DNA of 18,180 bases. It comes from RYN-433 sp036558265 (GTDB lineage: Bacteria > Planctomycetota > Phycisphaerae > Tepidisphaerales > Tepidisphaeraceae). The translations under genes were made by a program, and so were the position numbers. Under the pieces are notes generated by a model that saw only the letters and a list, made by a program, of their open reading frames with translations, did no database searches and was not told the origin of the DNA. Shown piece by piece: positions 7,401-17,872 of this stretch; within the stretch, counting starts at the first letter, position 1, and each line of letters begins with the position of its first letter. Where the stretch lies: positions 1 to 18,180 of the forward strand of contig DATBFY010000508.1 in the NCBI GenBank assembly GCA_036558265.1, written 5' to 3'.

Positions 7401-10400
7401 TGAGGAACCATCCCGACAGGTCGATCGCCGAGCCGGTCGTGTTGCGCAGCTCGATCCACTGCCCGCGCGGATCGGCGGTCGTGTTCGACAGGATCTCGTT
7501 GATCACCACCGCCCCAGCGCCGACCTGCGGCGCCGGATCATCCGCGCCGGGCGATCCGGTCACTGAAGCGCTGGCGCTCCAGCCGTCCTTGTTGTCCCAC
7601 GTCGCGACGTCGCCCGCCGCCGGGTTGCGGATCACGAGAGAGTTCCCCAGCCCATCCGTCTCCGTGTACCACGTGTCGTTGTAATCGAACGCCAGGATCG
7701 TCTCGCCCGATGCATCCGCCAGGCGGACGCGCTCGCCGCCGTTGTCCAGGTTGCTCGCCGCCGTCTGGCCCGGCGGCGGCGCGAACACGCCCGCGATGAT
7801 CGAGTCGAACGCGTGCCCGTACCGCGACTGGAACGCCGCCAGGTTCCCCACCACCAGCGCGAAGCCGCCCGGCGCCAGGCTCTGCACGTTGCTGCCGGTG
7901 AAGTCGAAGTAGATGCCGTCGGTGAACTTCACGCCCGACAGGCTCAGCGTCGTCGCGCCGACGTTCTTCATCTCGACGTACTCGAAATCGTCGTTGTGGT
8001 ATGGGCTGCCCGCCGCCGGATCCTGCGGGTGATACATGATCTCGGTCACCCGCAGCGACTGCTGCGCCGCCGAGGGCTGGTTCGCCGTCGTCAGCGTGCC
8101 GATCGTCTTGCCCAAACCGTCCGTGAGCGTGACGGCCTCCCCCAGTCGCGACAAATGCCCGCTGTAATTCCCCTGCACGAACTCGACGGCCGTCGGCGAG
8201 CGGCCGGCGCGGTTGCGGAAGGCGAAGACGTTGGGCGACACGTATAGCGTCCCACCCGCGGGGATCACCGTCCCCTTCTTGAACGTCAGCGAAATCCCGC
8301 CCGAGAGCCGCCAGTCCGAGATGTCCACCGCCACCGAGTTGGGATTGACCAGCGTCAGGTATTCCTCGTCCTGGTTGCCCGAAACCGGTGATGCGTCGTA
8401 CGAGCCGAAGTTGATGATCGGGCTGCCGTTCTGCTGCGCCGGGATGCCGGCGAAGTCCGGATACGCCGTGTTCACCGAGTGGTCGATGTAGAGGTGCACC
8501 CGCCGCTTGTCCAAGTACTTGGTCTTCAGGTCGTTGAACGCCTGCGTGATGTTCCCCAGCGACGCCGCCGACACCGGGTCGCCCGTCAACTGTGCAAAGA
8601 GTTCATCCAGCCGCGTCTCGTAATAGCGGTTCTTCGCGGGCGTCCCCAGTGGCTGGAGCATCTCGTCCATCATCGACCGCAGCCGCCGCAGGTACATCTC
8701 CTTCACCTGCGGGATGTTCAACAGCGCGTCGATCATCCAGTTCCACGCCTGCGGGCCGTCGATCTTCGGGTGGTTGTGATCCGGGAAGAACGGGTGCGTC
8801 TGCGGGTCGCTCGCGTTGTAGTTCGACAATCCGTAATTCATGCCGAACGTGAGATCCTTGTCCCACGGCAGCATCGTCCACTCGTTCGTGCCATTGGGAT
8901 TGGCGAACTGGTAGAACGCATTCGTCCCGTCGTTCGTGTCGCGATACAGGAAGTAGTTCTTCTGCGCATCATCCTCATCGCCGGTCAGGATGTTGGCGGC
9001 GATGTAGTCCAGCATCCCCGGGATGTCCACGTTGTCGAAGATGAACTTGACCTGTGCGGCCCCGGTCAGGTGCAGCCCGGTCAAAAACGCCTGCAAATCC
9101 GCCCGGTTCGATTCCTCATCCCGGTTCTTCTTCTCGAACGCGCCCGTGCTGTCCATCCGCGGGTTGTCGCTGGCCATCTTGTACAGCGAGCCGTTCTCAT
9201 ACATCCCGTAGCGCTCGAACATCGTGTCGTCCGTCTGCTCGAGGAACAGCGCCACCTTGTTGAACGACCCGTTCAACTGCACCCGCATCGCGAACGCCGA
9301 CAGCGACGGCACCCCCGCGTCCCGGAACGTCTCAAACGAGATCACCGGGCGGATGTACGCGTCATCCAGCGCCCCCCGGCTGTTCAGGTCGAACTCCTTC
9401 ACGCGCGGGCGGTCGTCCGCGTACTTCAGGTCATACCCCGAGTTGAACTCGAACTTGTTCCCGTTCGTCGAGTTCGCCCCGCGGTGCCGCACGAACACGT
9501 TGTCGTAAAACTCGCCGAGGTAAAACACCGACGCCCGCGCCCCGCCCCCGTTCGCCCCATTCACGTCGTTCGTGAACCACTGGAACACCGGCAGCGTGCT
9601 CGTGATCCCCTGGTCGATCACCGTCCCCATGTACTCCGGCCCGCCGTCGTTCCCGACGATAGGCTGGAGCACCGGCCACCGACCCTGGTTGCCCGACGTG
9701 TCGCTCGCCGTCACGTACCATCGCACCATTTGACCCGGTGTCGACGCGCTGGCGGGGATCGTGCCCGTGTAGATCCCGTCGCCACCCGTCGCGTCCCCGT
9801 GGCCCCCCGCCGGGCCGTCGTCGTACATCGGCACGCTCGTCTCGGCGTTGTACATGACCCGGTAAACCAGCGTCGGCGTCCCCGCCGCGATCGCATTCGT
9901 CGCCGGGCGGATCCGCGCGGTCACGACGATCGGCGTGTTATCTCCCGGCTGGCTCGCCGGTTCCGATACGTCCGTCACAATCGGCCCAAGGTCCGCCGAG
10001 CCCGTGCCGTTCGGCGCACCGGGCGTGGGCGTCACAAAGTAGCGCAGTCCCGCCGACGCCTGAGACTGCGTCGTCATCTCAACCTTCGGCAGCAGCAGGA
10101 AATTCGGATCCGCCGCGGTCGCGTTCAGGCCCTGGATCGCCAGCACGTTCGCCCCGCCCACCAGGAAGCCCGTGTCCAGCGAGATGTTGATGTCCTCAAA
10201 CCGCGTCGCGTCGCCGGTCAGGTGATCGGCCGTCGCCGTCGAGTTCCACGCCAGCGTGTCCGGCGTATTGCTCCGCGCCACCTCCTGCCCGTTCAGATAC
10301 GCGACGAAGCCGTCGTCGTACTTCATCCGCAGCGTCAGCCCCGCCACCTGCCCCGGATCGGTCACGTTGAACGGGATGCGCAGAAAGGCCGACGCGTTCA

Positions 10401-11658
10401 CGTTCTGCGCCGCCGACTGGAACGTGGGATTGTTGGCCAGCAGGTTCGCGACGTTTACCAGCGGCAGGCCGCCGTTGGTCGTGTCGCCAACGAGTTTGAA
10501 ACTCGAATCAAGCGCGGTCTTAGCGCCCGGGGCCGCAAAAAACTCCAAACCAGCCGTACCCGTTGATGAAAAATACTGAAGTTCGAATTCGTAATCCCCG
10601 GCCGCCAGCGTGGTTACGCCCAGCGAGTCGCCCGCCCCGCGGGTGTTCGCGAACTCCATCGCGTTCCCCCCCGCGGTATTCGTGCAGTTGGTCAGCGACG
10701 TGAGCGTCGCCCCGTCGATCGCCAGCGAGAACCCGTCATCGCTGTTCACGCCGAACGTGTACTGCCCGGGCGTGCTGACCCGGATCGTCCCGTGGACGCG
10801 CACGGCGAAGTTGTTGTCGTCGCCAGCGGTGTTGCCGCCAAACGCCGTGTCTCCCGTGAAGTGCCCCGCCGCCGCGCTCTGCGGGTCGGTGAAGTTCACC
10901 GTCGTCGCCGCGTAATCCGTCTGCGTCCCCGATCCCGACAGGATCAGGTTGATCCCGTCCTGGATGTTCGCCAGCGCCCCCGTCCCGTGCGCCTCGCGGA
11001 CGGCCAGTCGCCCCGCCGTGGCCGGCGTCGTGTCGAACCCCAGCCCCGTCGTGCCCGTCGTCCACGACGCATCGGAATACCCTAACCCCGCCCAGTTGGG
11101 ATCCAGCGCCCCCGCCGACATCGGCACCAGCCACTTGCCGGTCGCCCCCGGCCCCACCAGCGTCGTTGTGCTCGTTTGCGTGCCCAGGCCATACGAGACG
11201 TCCGTGTACTGCTGCGCGTACTTGGGCGCAAACTGCGACGCGATGGTCTGACCGTTCGGCTCGACCAGCCCGAGGTATTCGCCGCCCGGGTCCAGCTTGA
11301 AGTTGGTGTGCAGCTCCCCGTTGGGCGCCTTGATGTCTCGGTTGCTCGCAAAGACAACGAGATATCGCCCCGCCCCGATGACCGTCCCCGAAGGGAACGT
11401 CCACTTGTTCAGGTTCGACGCATCGTCAGTGAGGTGCCAGCCGGAAATGTCCGCCGGCGCCGCGTCCAGGTTGTGCAGCTCGATCCAGTCCGAACGCTGC
11501 TGATAATAATCCTTCAGGCCGGCGTCGTTATCGGCCATGAACTCGCTGATGACGACGTTCGCCGCCAGGAGCAGCCGCTGCTCCATGGGTTGGAGCAAAA
11601 AAGGCTCCCGTCCCTTTTTCTTCCGGGACCGTCCAACGACAGCTTTTCGAATGCCCAT
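4492..11658 (-). CDS. Giant modular exoprotein: lamin-tail domains, CotH kinase-like, dockerin
   Basis: About 2388 residues from the ATG at 11658. That start leads directly to a basic stretch (RSRKKKGREP) and the planctomycetal N-terminal motif MEQRLLLAA (residues 25-33). Frames with an upstream GTG add residues with no family support. Approximate order: lamin-tail domain 1 (30-150); PA14-like (250-345, GQYTFGVNSDDGFSLAIDG); a beta-sandwich with YLNGQEV; a domain ending WYVTASDTSGNQG (560-655); CotH kinase-like core (685-1060, with RHRGANS and LPWDKDLTFG); lamin-tail domains 2-5 (1080-1640, each beginning like VVISEVMYHP); FN3 (1708-1786); two near-identical Ig-like domains (1795-2005); discoidin/F5-8 type C (2005-2157); Ig-like (2162-2267); dockerin-type pair of Ca-binding loops (DINRDRKVDFND at 2272, DLSGDGNVDFND at 2303); a Pro/Ala/Lys tail. 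It is probably secreted or surface-bound with an adhesive or carbohydrate-binding role. The CotH core may be a protein kinase fold, but activity is unproven. Confidence 0.93.
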   Translation of the reverse strand: MGIRKAVVGRSRKKKGREPFLLQPMEQRLLLAANVVISEFMADNDAGLKDYYQQRSDWIELHNLDAAPADISGWHLTDDASNLNKWTFPSGTVIGAGRYLVVFASNRDIKAPNGELHTNFKLDPGGEYLGLVEPNGQTIASQFAPKYAQQYTDVSYGLGTQTSTTTLVGPGATGKWLVPMSAGALDPNWAGLGYSDASWTTGTTGLGFDTTPATAGRLAVREAHGTGALANIQDGINLILSGSGTQTDYAATTVNFTDPQSAAAGHFTGDTAFGGNTAGDDNNFAVRVHGTIRVSTPGQYTFGVNSDDGFSLAIDGATLTSLTNCTNTAGGNAMEFANTRGAGDSLGVTTLAAGDYEFELQYFSSTGTAGLEFFAAPGAKTALDSSFKLVGDTTNGGLPLVNVANLLANNPTFQSAAQNVNASAFLRIPFNVTDPGQVAGLTLRMKYDDGFVAYLNGQEVARSNTPDTLAWNSTATADHLTGDATRFEDINISLDTGFLVGGANVLAIQGLNATAADPNFLLLPKVEMTTQSQASAGLRYFVTPTPGAPNGTGSADLGPIVTDVSEPASQPGDNTPIVVTARIRPATNAIAAGTPTLVYRVMYNAETSVPMYDDGPAGGHGDATGGDGIYTGTIPASASTPGQMVRWYVTASDTSGNQGRWPVLQPIVGNDGGPEYMGTVIDQGITSTLPVFQWFTNDVNGANGGGARASVFYLGEFYDNVFVRHRGANSTNGNKFEFNSGYDLKYADDRPRVKEFDLNSRGALDDAYIRPVISFETFRDAGVPSLSAFAMRVQLNGSFNKVALFLEQTDDTMFERYGMYENGSLYKMASDNPRMDSTGAFEKKNRDEESNRADLQAFLTGLHLTGAAQVKFIFDNVDIPGMLDYIAANILTGDEDDAQKNYFLYRDTNDGTNAFYQFANPNGTNEWTMLPWDKDLTFGMNYGLSNYNASDPQTHPFFPDHNHPKIDGPQAWNWMIDALLNIPQVKEMYLRRLRSMMDEMLQPLGTPAKNRYYETRLDELFAQLTGDPVSAASLGNITQAFNDLKTKYLDKRRVHLYIDHSVNTAYPDFAGIPAQQNGSPIINFGSYDASPVSGNQDEEYLTLVNPNSVAVDISDWRLSGGISLTFKKGTVIPAGGTLYVSPNVFAFRNRAGRSPTAVEFVQGNYSGHLSRLGEAVTLTDGLGKTIGTLTTANQPSAAQQSLRVTEIMYHPQDPAAGSPYHNDDFEYVEMKNVGATTLSLSGVKFTDGIYFDFTGSNVQSLAPGGFALVVGNLAAFQSRYGHAFDSIIAGVFAPPPGQTAASNLDNGGERVRLADASGETILAFDYNDTWYTETDGLGNSLVIRNPAAGDVATWDNKDGWSASASVTGSPGADDPAPQVGAGAVVINEILSNTTADPRGQWIELRNTTGSAIDLSGWFLSDDATDLKKYQIAAGTILAANGYLTFTQTANFGNAADPGRLKAMGLNAAGGSLYLTSASGGVLSGYQASESYGAAMREVSLGRYITSTSEKDFVAMSSATFGAANSTPAVGPVVISEVMYHPAIGFDEYVELKNLTGAAVNLYDPANPQNTWKLAGGISFTFPANASIPANGYALVVKTSPAFFRSKYGIPASVPIYGPYGFSLNNDDDQVELRRPADPPAVGGDVPYVRVDQVRFDDRAPWPVDADGRGASLNRISNTAYGDDVANWQSGHGTPGAGFAAFDATPPSVPGNVATQTVSPTQTNLSWAPASDGESGVAFYYVYADGKRMAATTGTTFNDTWVSPGIARTYQVSAVNGEGIEGFLSGTVLSAGIIAVTPDPRGTSVSQITIVFNAPVTGFDLSDLTLTRNGGANLLTGAQTLTTTDNVTWTLGNLAGLTGTAGNYVLTLKSANSGIKNDKGDPLAQDASETWSLDKTPPTVSVTPVSPDPRASAVDQIAVVFNEAVTNFDLSDLSLTRNGGANLLTGSQTLTTTDNITWTLGNLGTLTYVAGTYQLNVIAGAGVTDLAGNALASGANDSWVMTITSQIPFDTTDDHLGTVTAQGENGTTEGKLKAFDNTSSTKWLDFANVDPANRSSWIQYQYANGLKYVVTQYTITSANDAPARDPSDWQLMGSNDGGATWTVLDEQHGEVFAGRFEKHTYSVANTTAYNVYRLNILSVINPGGANSVQLSEIELIGLPPLPPPTIVSAVYDPGAGARVLTYRFSQDVGASLGVGDIQVKNVSTNQTVTPGGVSYDPQTNTATFTFASLPDGNYTATLVAAGITDSSGNPLDGNGDGNGGDSYAHSFFVLAGDINRDRKVDFNDLVVLAQNYNSTGGKTWAQGDLSGDGNVDFNDLVILAQRYNVSLAAPAAPVAAPAAAASPVTASAKAVQSSGKKDSKPIFSTVAVSKPAAPKPKPARPQVARASRP
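4493..4511. repeat. Short CACGGGCG hairpin repeat, copy 2, inside a gene end
   Basis: CACGGGCG-gga-CGCCCGCG followed by ccac is a sister of the element at 1743-1761, with one stem mismatch. On the minus strand the repeat supplies the last codons of the giant exoprotein (ending VARASRP) and most of its TGA stop at 4492-4494. It also lies in the short space between the convergent glycosyltransferase and exoprotein genes, where it may help end transcription. Confidence 0.7.
5774..5880. repeat. Direct repeat within the giant gene, copy A
   Basis: About 107 bases that match 6101-6207 with only scattered differences. The 327-base offset equals 109 codons. It corresponds to the conserved half (FDLSDLSLTRNGGANLLTG) of the second of two tandem Ig-like domains, showing a recent domain duplication or ongoing gene conversion. 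Confidence 0.85.
6101..6207. repeat. Direct repeat within the giant gene, copy B
   Basis: Partner of 5774-5880. It encodes the matching part of the first Ig-like domain (FDLSDLTLTRNGGANLLTG). The sequence outside this core is much more diverged between the two domains. Confidence 0.85.
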
Positions 11659-11759
11659 GTGCGCGCGCCTTGCCCAAGTGGATGTGGGTACGAGTCTGCC
11701 GAGGTGCTGACGGAGGTGCCCTCCACCGACAGACCCATTTCCGTGGCCTTTGCAAATTC

Positions 11760-11777
11760 CTGCACCAAGCGGTGCAG
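11760..11777 (-). other. Stem-loop at the predicted 5' end of the giant gene's mRNA
   Basis: On the minus strand CTGCACC-gctt-GGTGCAG is a perfect 7-bp stem with a 4-base loop. It lies just downstream of the putative -10 at 11787-11792, so it would form at or very near the 5' end of the transcript, about 100 bases before the ATG. Such 5' hairpins often protect long messages from decay. This role is inferred. Confidence 0.45.
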
Positions 11778-11786
11778 CAATAATCG

Positions 11787-11795
11787 ATTGTACCA
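11787..11795 (-). promoter_or_regulatory. Possible extended -10 promoter of the giant gene
   Basis: The minus strand reads TGGTACAAT, an extended -10 (TG-N-TACAAT), in an AT-richer patch roughly 130 bases upstream of the chosen ATG. A -35 at normal spacing is not evident, which extended -10 promoters can tolerate. This region is shared with the divergent outer-membrane protein gene. Confidence 0.45.
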
Positions 11796-11888
11796 CCCCG
11801 CCTCCCGATCTGTTCGCCAATTTTCCCAGTAATCGAGAGCGGGCGATACATCTCAACACCCCTGCCGGGCGTGCCGATCATTCCATTG

Positions 11889-13061
11889 ATGCCGTCTGCG
11901 CGACGCAACATATTTGCCAGCCTGAGTGTATTCCTGGCCTTGGGAGCGGCGTTTCCCCCGGCTTGCGCGCAGGACGCCGCCCCGCTCCCCACCCTCAACA
12001 GCCTGATCCCCCAAGACCTCCGCCAGGACCTCGATGCCCACTTCTGGGGCTGGGCCTCCTACCTCGCGACCACCAACGAGGACGACCACTCCTACTGGGA
12101 CGGCGAACTGTCGCTCGACGTGACCAAGACCTACGCCAACCGCGTCGCCGCCACGGTACAGATGAACTTCATCGACGCCAACGACCAGATGCGCGGCGAA
12201 CTGGAACAAGCCTTCGTCAGTGTCCTGCTGTCGGAGCAGGGGGGAACCATCTTCACCGCCGGCAAGTTCAACGCCAACTTCGGTGTCGAAGCCCGCGACT
12301 TCTGGAACCGCTACACCGGCACCACCAGCCTCCTCTTTGCCGCCCAACCGCAGGACCTGATCGGGTTGATGCTCACCCAGCCGGTCGGCGATACGGGGCT
12401 GAAGGTTCGTGGGTTCCTCACCAACGGCTTCCAGGGCCGCTTCGACTTCGACCAGGTCCCCTCGGGCGGCATCACGATCGAGTATCGGCCCCATCACGAC
12501 CTGCGACTGGCGCTGACCAACTGGGTCGGGCCGGGGTTCGTCAAACCCTACGAAGAAGACGAGGAGGAGCAAGAGGAGGAATACGAATACGGCACCTATG
12601 CCGAATACGGCTCGAGCGAGTATGGCGAATACGGCGAGTACGCCTATGGCCGGCCCGCATTTGCCAACTGGCAGGGCCCGCGCTTCGACGCCGAAACCGG
12701 CGGTACGTTGTACTTCCTGGACGCCAAGGCCATCTGGACGCCCCGCGCTGACCTCACCCTCGCCGCCGAATACCTCCTGGGCATCACCAGTTCGTCTGAA
12801 GGTCAGTTCACCTGGACCGGCTTCATGCTGCTGGCGAACTACGACATCACCGATCGCTGGCGGGTCTTCGGACGCTGGAGCTATCTGGATGACACCGACG
12901 GCGTGGTCACCGGCACCGCCCAGCGCCTGCACGAATTGAGCGCGGGGCTGGCGTACACGCTGGTCCGCAACGTCGAGCTCCGCGGCGAGTACCGCCACGA
13001 CTTCAGCGACAAGAACGACGAGACCGACAGCGTGTCGGTCCACCTGAGTTTTGGGTTGTAA
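11889..13061 (+). CDS. Outer-membrane beta-barrel protein (OmpL-like porin type)
   Basis: About 390 residues. From the ATG at 11889 it has a signal peptide (MPSARRNIFASLSVFLALG...ACA|QD). An in-frame GTG at 11871 would add six residues; neither start has a clear Shine-Dalgarno site. The mature part is alternating amphipathic strands rich in Tyr, Trp and Phe at turns (EARDFWNRYTGTTSLLFA, WRVFGRWSYLDDTDG) and ends with a strand finishing SVHLSFGL, as in outer-membrane barrels. It most resembles the putative OmpL-like beta-barrel porin-2 family, in which residues such as AGKFNANFGVE are typical. Residues about 221-253 form an unusual acidic insert rich in Glu, Tyr and Gly, probably an extracellular loop. 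It is the first gene of a likely operon, six bases before the cupredoxin gene, and suggests passage of a small solute or metal across the outer membrane. Confidence 0.85.
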   Translation: MPSARRNIFASLSVFLALGAAFPPACAQDAAPLPTLNSLIPQDLRQDLDAHFWGWASYLATTNEDDHSYWDGELSLDVTKTYANRVAATVQMNFIDANDQMRGELEQAFVSVLLSEQGGTIFTAGKFNANFGVEARDFWNRYTGTTSLLFAAQPQDLIGLMLTQPVGDTGLKVRGFLTNGFQGRFDFDQVPSGGITIEYRPHHDLRLALTNWVGPGFVKPYEEDEEEQEEEYEYGTYAEYGSSEYGEYGEYAYGRPAFANWQGPRFDAETGGTLYFLDAKAIWTPRADLTLAAEYLLGITSSSEGQFTWTGFMLLANYDITDRWRVFGRWSYLDDTDGVVTGTAQRLHELSAGLAYTLVRNVELRGEYRHDFSDKNDETDSVSVHLSFGL

Positions 13062-13064
13062 AGG
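13061..13064 (+). promoter_or_regulatory. Ribosome binding site of the cupredoxin gene
   Basis: AAGG overlaps the last base of the porin stop codon. It is 3 bases from the ATG at 13068 but 9 bases from the in-frame ATG at 13074, so the second ATG may be the true start. The difference is two residues before the signal peptide. Confidence 0.4.
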
Positions 13065-13067
13065 CGA

Positions 13068-13892
13068 ATGCGCATGCCGACCACGATGAAGCGAGACATC
13101 TTCCTCTTGATCCTCCTCATGTGCGTAGGGAGCATCAATCTCGCGCTTACGCTCGCCGAGCAGGCGCCAGCGCCGACCACCCGGCCCGCCGGCGCTGCCG
13201 CAGCGGGTTCGATCATCCGCGGGCGGATCGCGGTCGGCGCCGGCTGGGACCTGCAGAAGCCGGACCTGTCGCGGGCCGTCGTCTACCTGGCATCGGACCC
13301 GCGGCTGGACGAGAACCCGCCGGCCAAGCGCCAGGCCGTCGTCGCGCAGCGCGACAAGACGTTCGTTCCCGATTTCATCGTCGTCCCGCGCGGCACCGAC
13401 GTCGAGTTCCCCAACTGGGATCGCTTTTATCACAACGTCTTCAGCCGCTCGAAGGCGGCGCCGGCGTTCGATCTGGACCGCTACCCCTACGGGCAATCCA
13501 AGTCGCGCACGTTCGACAAGGCCGGCGTCGTGCAGATGTTCTGCAACATCCACCCGCAGATGCGCTCGATCGTCTACGTGACGCCCAACCCGTATTTCGC
13601 CCGCGCGGACGCGCAGGGACAGTTTGAGATCAAAGGCGTGCCGCCGGGGGACTACGAAGTGGTCGTCTGGCACGAGCGGTGTGAGGAACAGCGTGCCAAG
13701 GTTCACGTGGCGGCGGACCAGGCGTCCGCGGTCGCGCTCACGCTGGAGGAAAACCGCGGGCGCATCATCGCCAACGCGCCGCCCGAGCCGCGCGGGTATG
13801 GCGGCGTCGAACGCGGCCTGGGCGTCAAGCGCGAGCGGCTGGACCTGCCGGTCGTGACGGAGGTACACGCCGCCCCGGCGAAGCAGGAGTGA
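13068..13892 (+). CDS. Secreted cupredoxin (type I copper) with carboxypeptidase-regulatory-like region
   Basis: 274 residues. An N-terminal hydrophobic signal (KRDIFLLILLMCVGSINLAL) is followed by an Ala/Pro linker. The cupredoxin fold is shown by VEFPNWDRFYHNVFS and MFCNIHPQMRS. The expected copper ligands are all present: His122, Cys159, His162 and Met165, in the C-x2-H-x2-M spacing of a type I blue-copper loop. After it comes a beta-sandwich segment (QGQFEIKGVPPGDYEVVVWH, about 180-199) like carboxypeptidase regulatory domains, and a C-terminal tail. The layout matches proteins annotated as methylamine utilization protein or plastocyanin (COG3794-like); no methylamine genes are near, so that name should not be taken as function. 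It is tightly coupled (6 bases) to the porin gene and ends 7 bases before a REP-like hairpin. It probably carries electrons or binds copper in the periplasm. Confidence 0.88.
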   Translation: MRMPTTMKRDIFLLILLMCVGSINLALTLAEQAPAPTTRPAGAAAAGSIIRGRIAVGAGWDLQKPDLSRAVVYLASDPRLDENPPAKRQAVVAQRDKTFVPDFIVVPRGTDVEFPNWDRFYHNVFSRSKAAPAFDLDRYPYGQSKSRTFDKAGVVQMFCNIHPQMRSIVYVTPNPYFARADAQGQFEIKGVPPGDYEVVVWHERCEEQRAKVHVAADQASAVALTLEENRGRIIANAPPEPRGYGGVERGLGVKRERLDLPVVTEVHAAPAKQE

Positions 13893-13899
13893 GAGTGGC

Positions 13900-13979
13900 G
13901 AAAAGGGGACATCCGGAATTTTCCCTGGCTTACATGCCGGGACCAGTCGCGATCCGAAAATTCTGGATGTCCCCTTTTC
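13900..13979. repeat. REP-like long hairpin, copy 2
   Basis: The left arm (gaaaaggggacatccggaat, 13900-13922) and right arm (ttctggatgtccccttttc, ending at 13979) are reverse complements with one mismatch, around a loop of about 33 bases. The arms match copy 1 at 571-650 while the loop does not. It starts seven bases after the cupredoxin stop codon and lies between that gene and the histidine kinase, so it may terminate or modulate transcription into the kinase. Confidence 0.88.
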
Positions 13980-14036
13980 TCGGAGAGTGGCCGCCCCACG
14001 GAGGTGCGGCATCGGAGAGGGAGCGTTGTCAGCCCC

Positions 14037-17363
<3,327 letters not shown>

Positions 17364-17453
17364 ACCTGATGGCGCGTGCGCGACATCGCCTGCGATCGGG
17401 AAGAACCGATCTTCGGGTCGTGGGCTCCTGGTCGCGCGGGTCGCTGGCTGTGG

Positions 17454-17487
17454 CTGTGCGTCGCTCGCGCGCTCGCTCGCTCGCGCG
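17454..17487. repeat. CGCT/CGCG-rich palindromic stretch between convergent genes
   Basis: A run of cgct and cgcg units including gcgcgctcgctcgctcgcgc, with self-complementary gcgcgc ends, lies in the 124-base space between the kinase stop and the stop of the small membrane protein. It could form a stem and act as a two-way terminator, but there is no T-tract. Confidence 0.4.
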
Positions 17488-17847
17488 CTACGCCGCGTCG
17501 CTCGTTTCGTCGCCCAGCGACGCCCAGTCCTTGGAGTCTTCCAGGATCTGCTGGTCCGTCGCGTTGGCCATCTCGTCGATGGCCTTGAAGTCGCTGCGGC
17601 CCCAGCGCCGCAGGAACTCGCCGATACCCATGAACGCCAGCATCAGGACGCAAAACCAGGTGATCAGCCAGCGCGGGCGCGGGTCGTGGCCATGCGTCCA
17701 GGGCTGGATCAGGTGCTGGGCGACCAGCGTGTTGGTCATCGCGTAGGTGCCCAGGTAGCTGAACGTCAGCGAGGTCAGCGCCAGCATCCCCAGCACGGTG
17801 AGGGTGCGCGGCGGCCGCTCCGCTGCGATAGTGTCCTGCTCGATCAT
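17488..17847 (-). CDS. Small two-helix membrane protein, unknown function
   Basis: 119 residues from the ATG at 17847 (MIEQDTIAAERPPR); an upstream in-frame start at 17886 would overlap the end of mutY and is less likely. There are two hydrophobic helices (TLTVLGMLALTSLTFSYLG and RWLITWFCVLMLAFMGIG) joined by a loop with HLIQPWTHGHDPRPR, which has several His residues. An acidic cytoplasm-like tail follows (DEMANATDQQILEDSKDW). I do not recognise the family. It starts 25 bases after the mutY stop on the same strand, so it may be co-transcribed with it. There is no clear Shine-Dalgarno site. A TATCGTATAC stretch just upstream could instead be a promoter with a very short leader. Confidence 0.7.
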   Translation of the reverse strand: MIEQDTIAAERPPRTLTVLGMLALTSLTFSYLGTYAMTNTLVAQHLIQPWTHGHDPRPRWLITWFCVLMLAFMGIGEFLRRWGRSDFKAIDEMANATDQQILEDSKDWASLGDETSDAA

Positions 17848-17872
17848 GGCAAAAGGGGTATACGATATGCCG

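Noticed and set aside
8479..10566. A 695-codon open frame on the plus strand
   Set aside because: It is antisense to the CotH part of the giant gene. It is Arg/Val/His-rich with no recognisable domain, while the other strand has clear domain motifs.
11659..11859. An upstream GTG start (11859) for the giant exoprotein
   Set aside because: The extra 67 residues have no signal-like or family features and span the likely promoter and 5' hairpin. The ATG at 11658 leads straight into the basic stretch and MEQRLLLAA motif.
13068..13892. Methylamine utilization as the function of the cupredoxin
   Set aside because: The name is carried by similar proteins, but no amine dehydrogenase or other methylamine genes are present.
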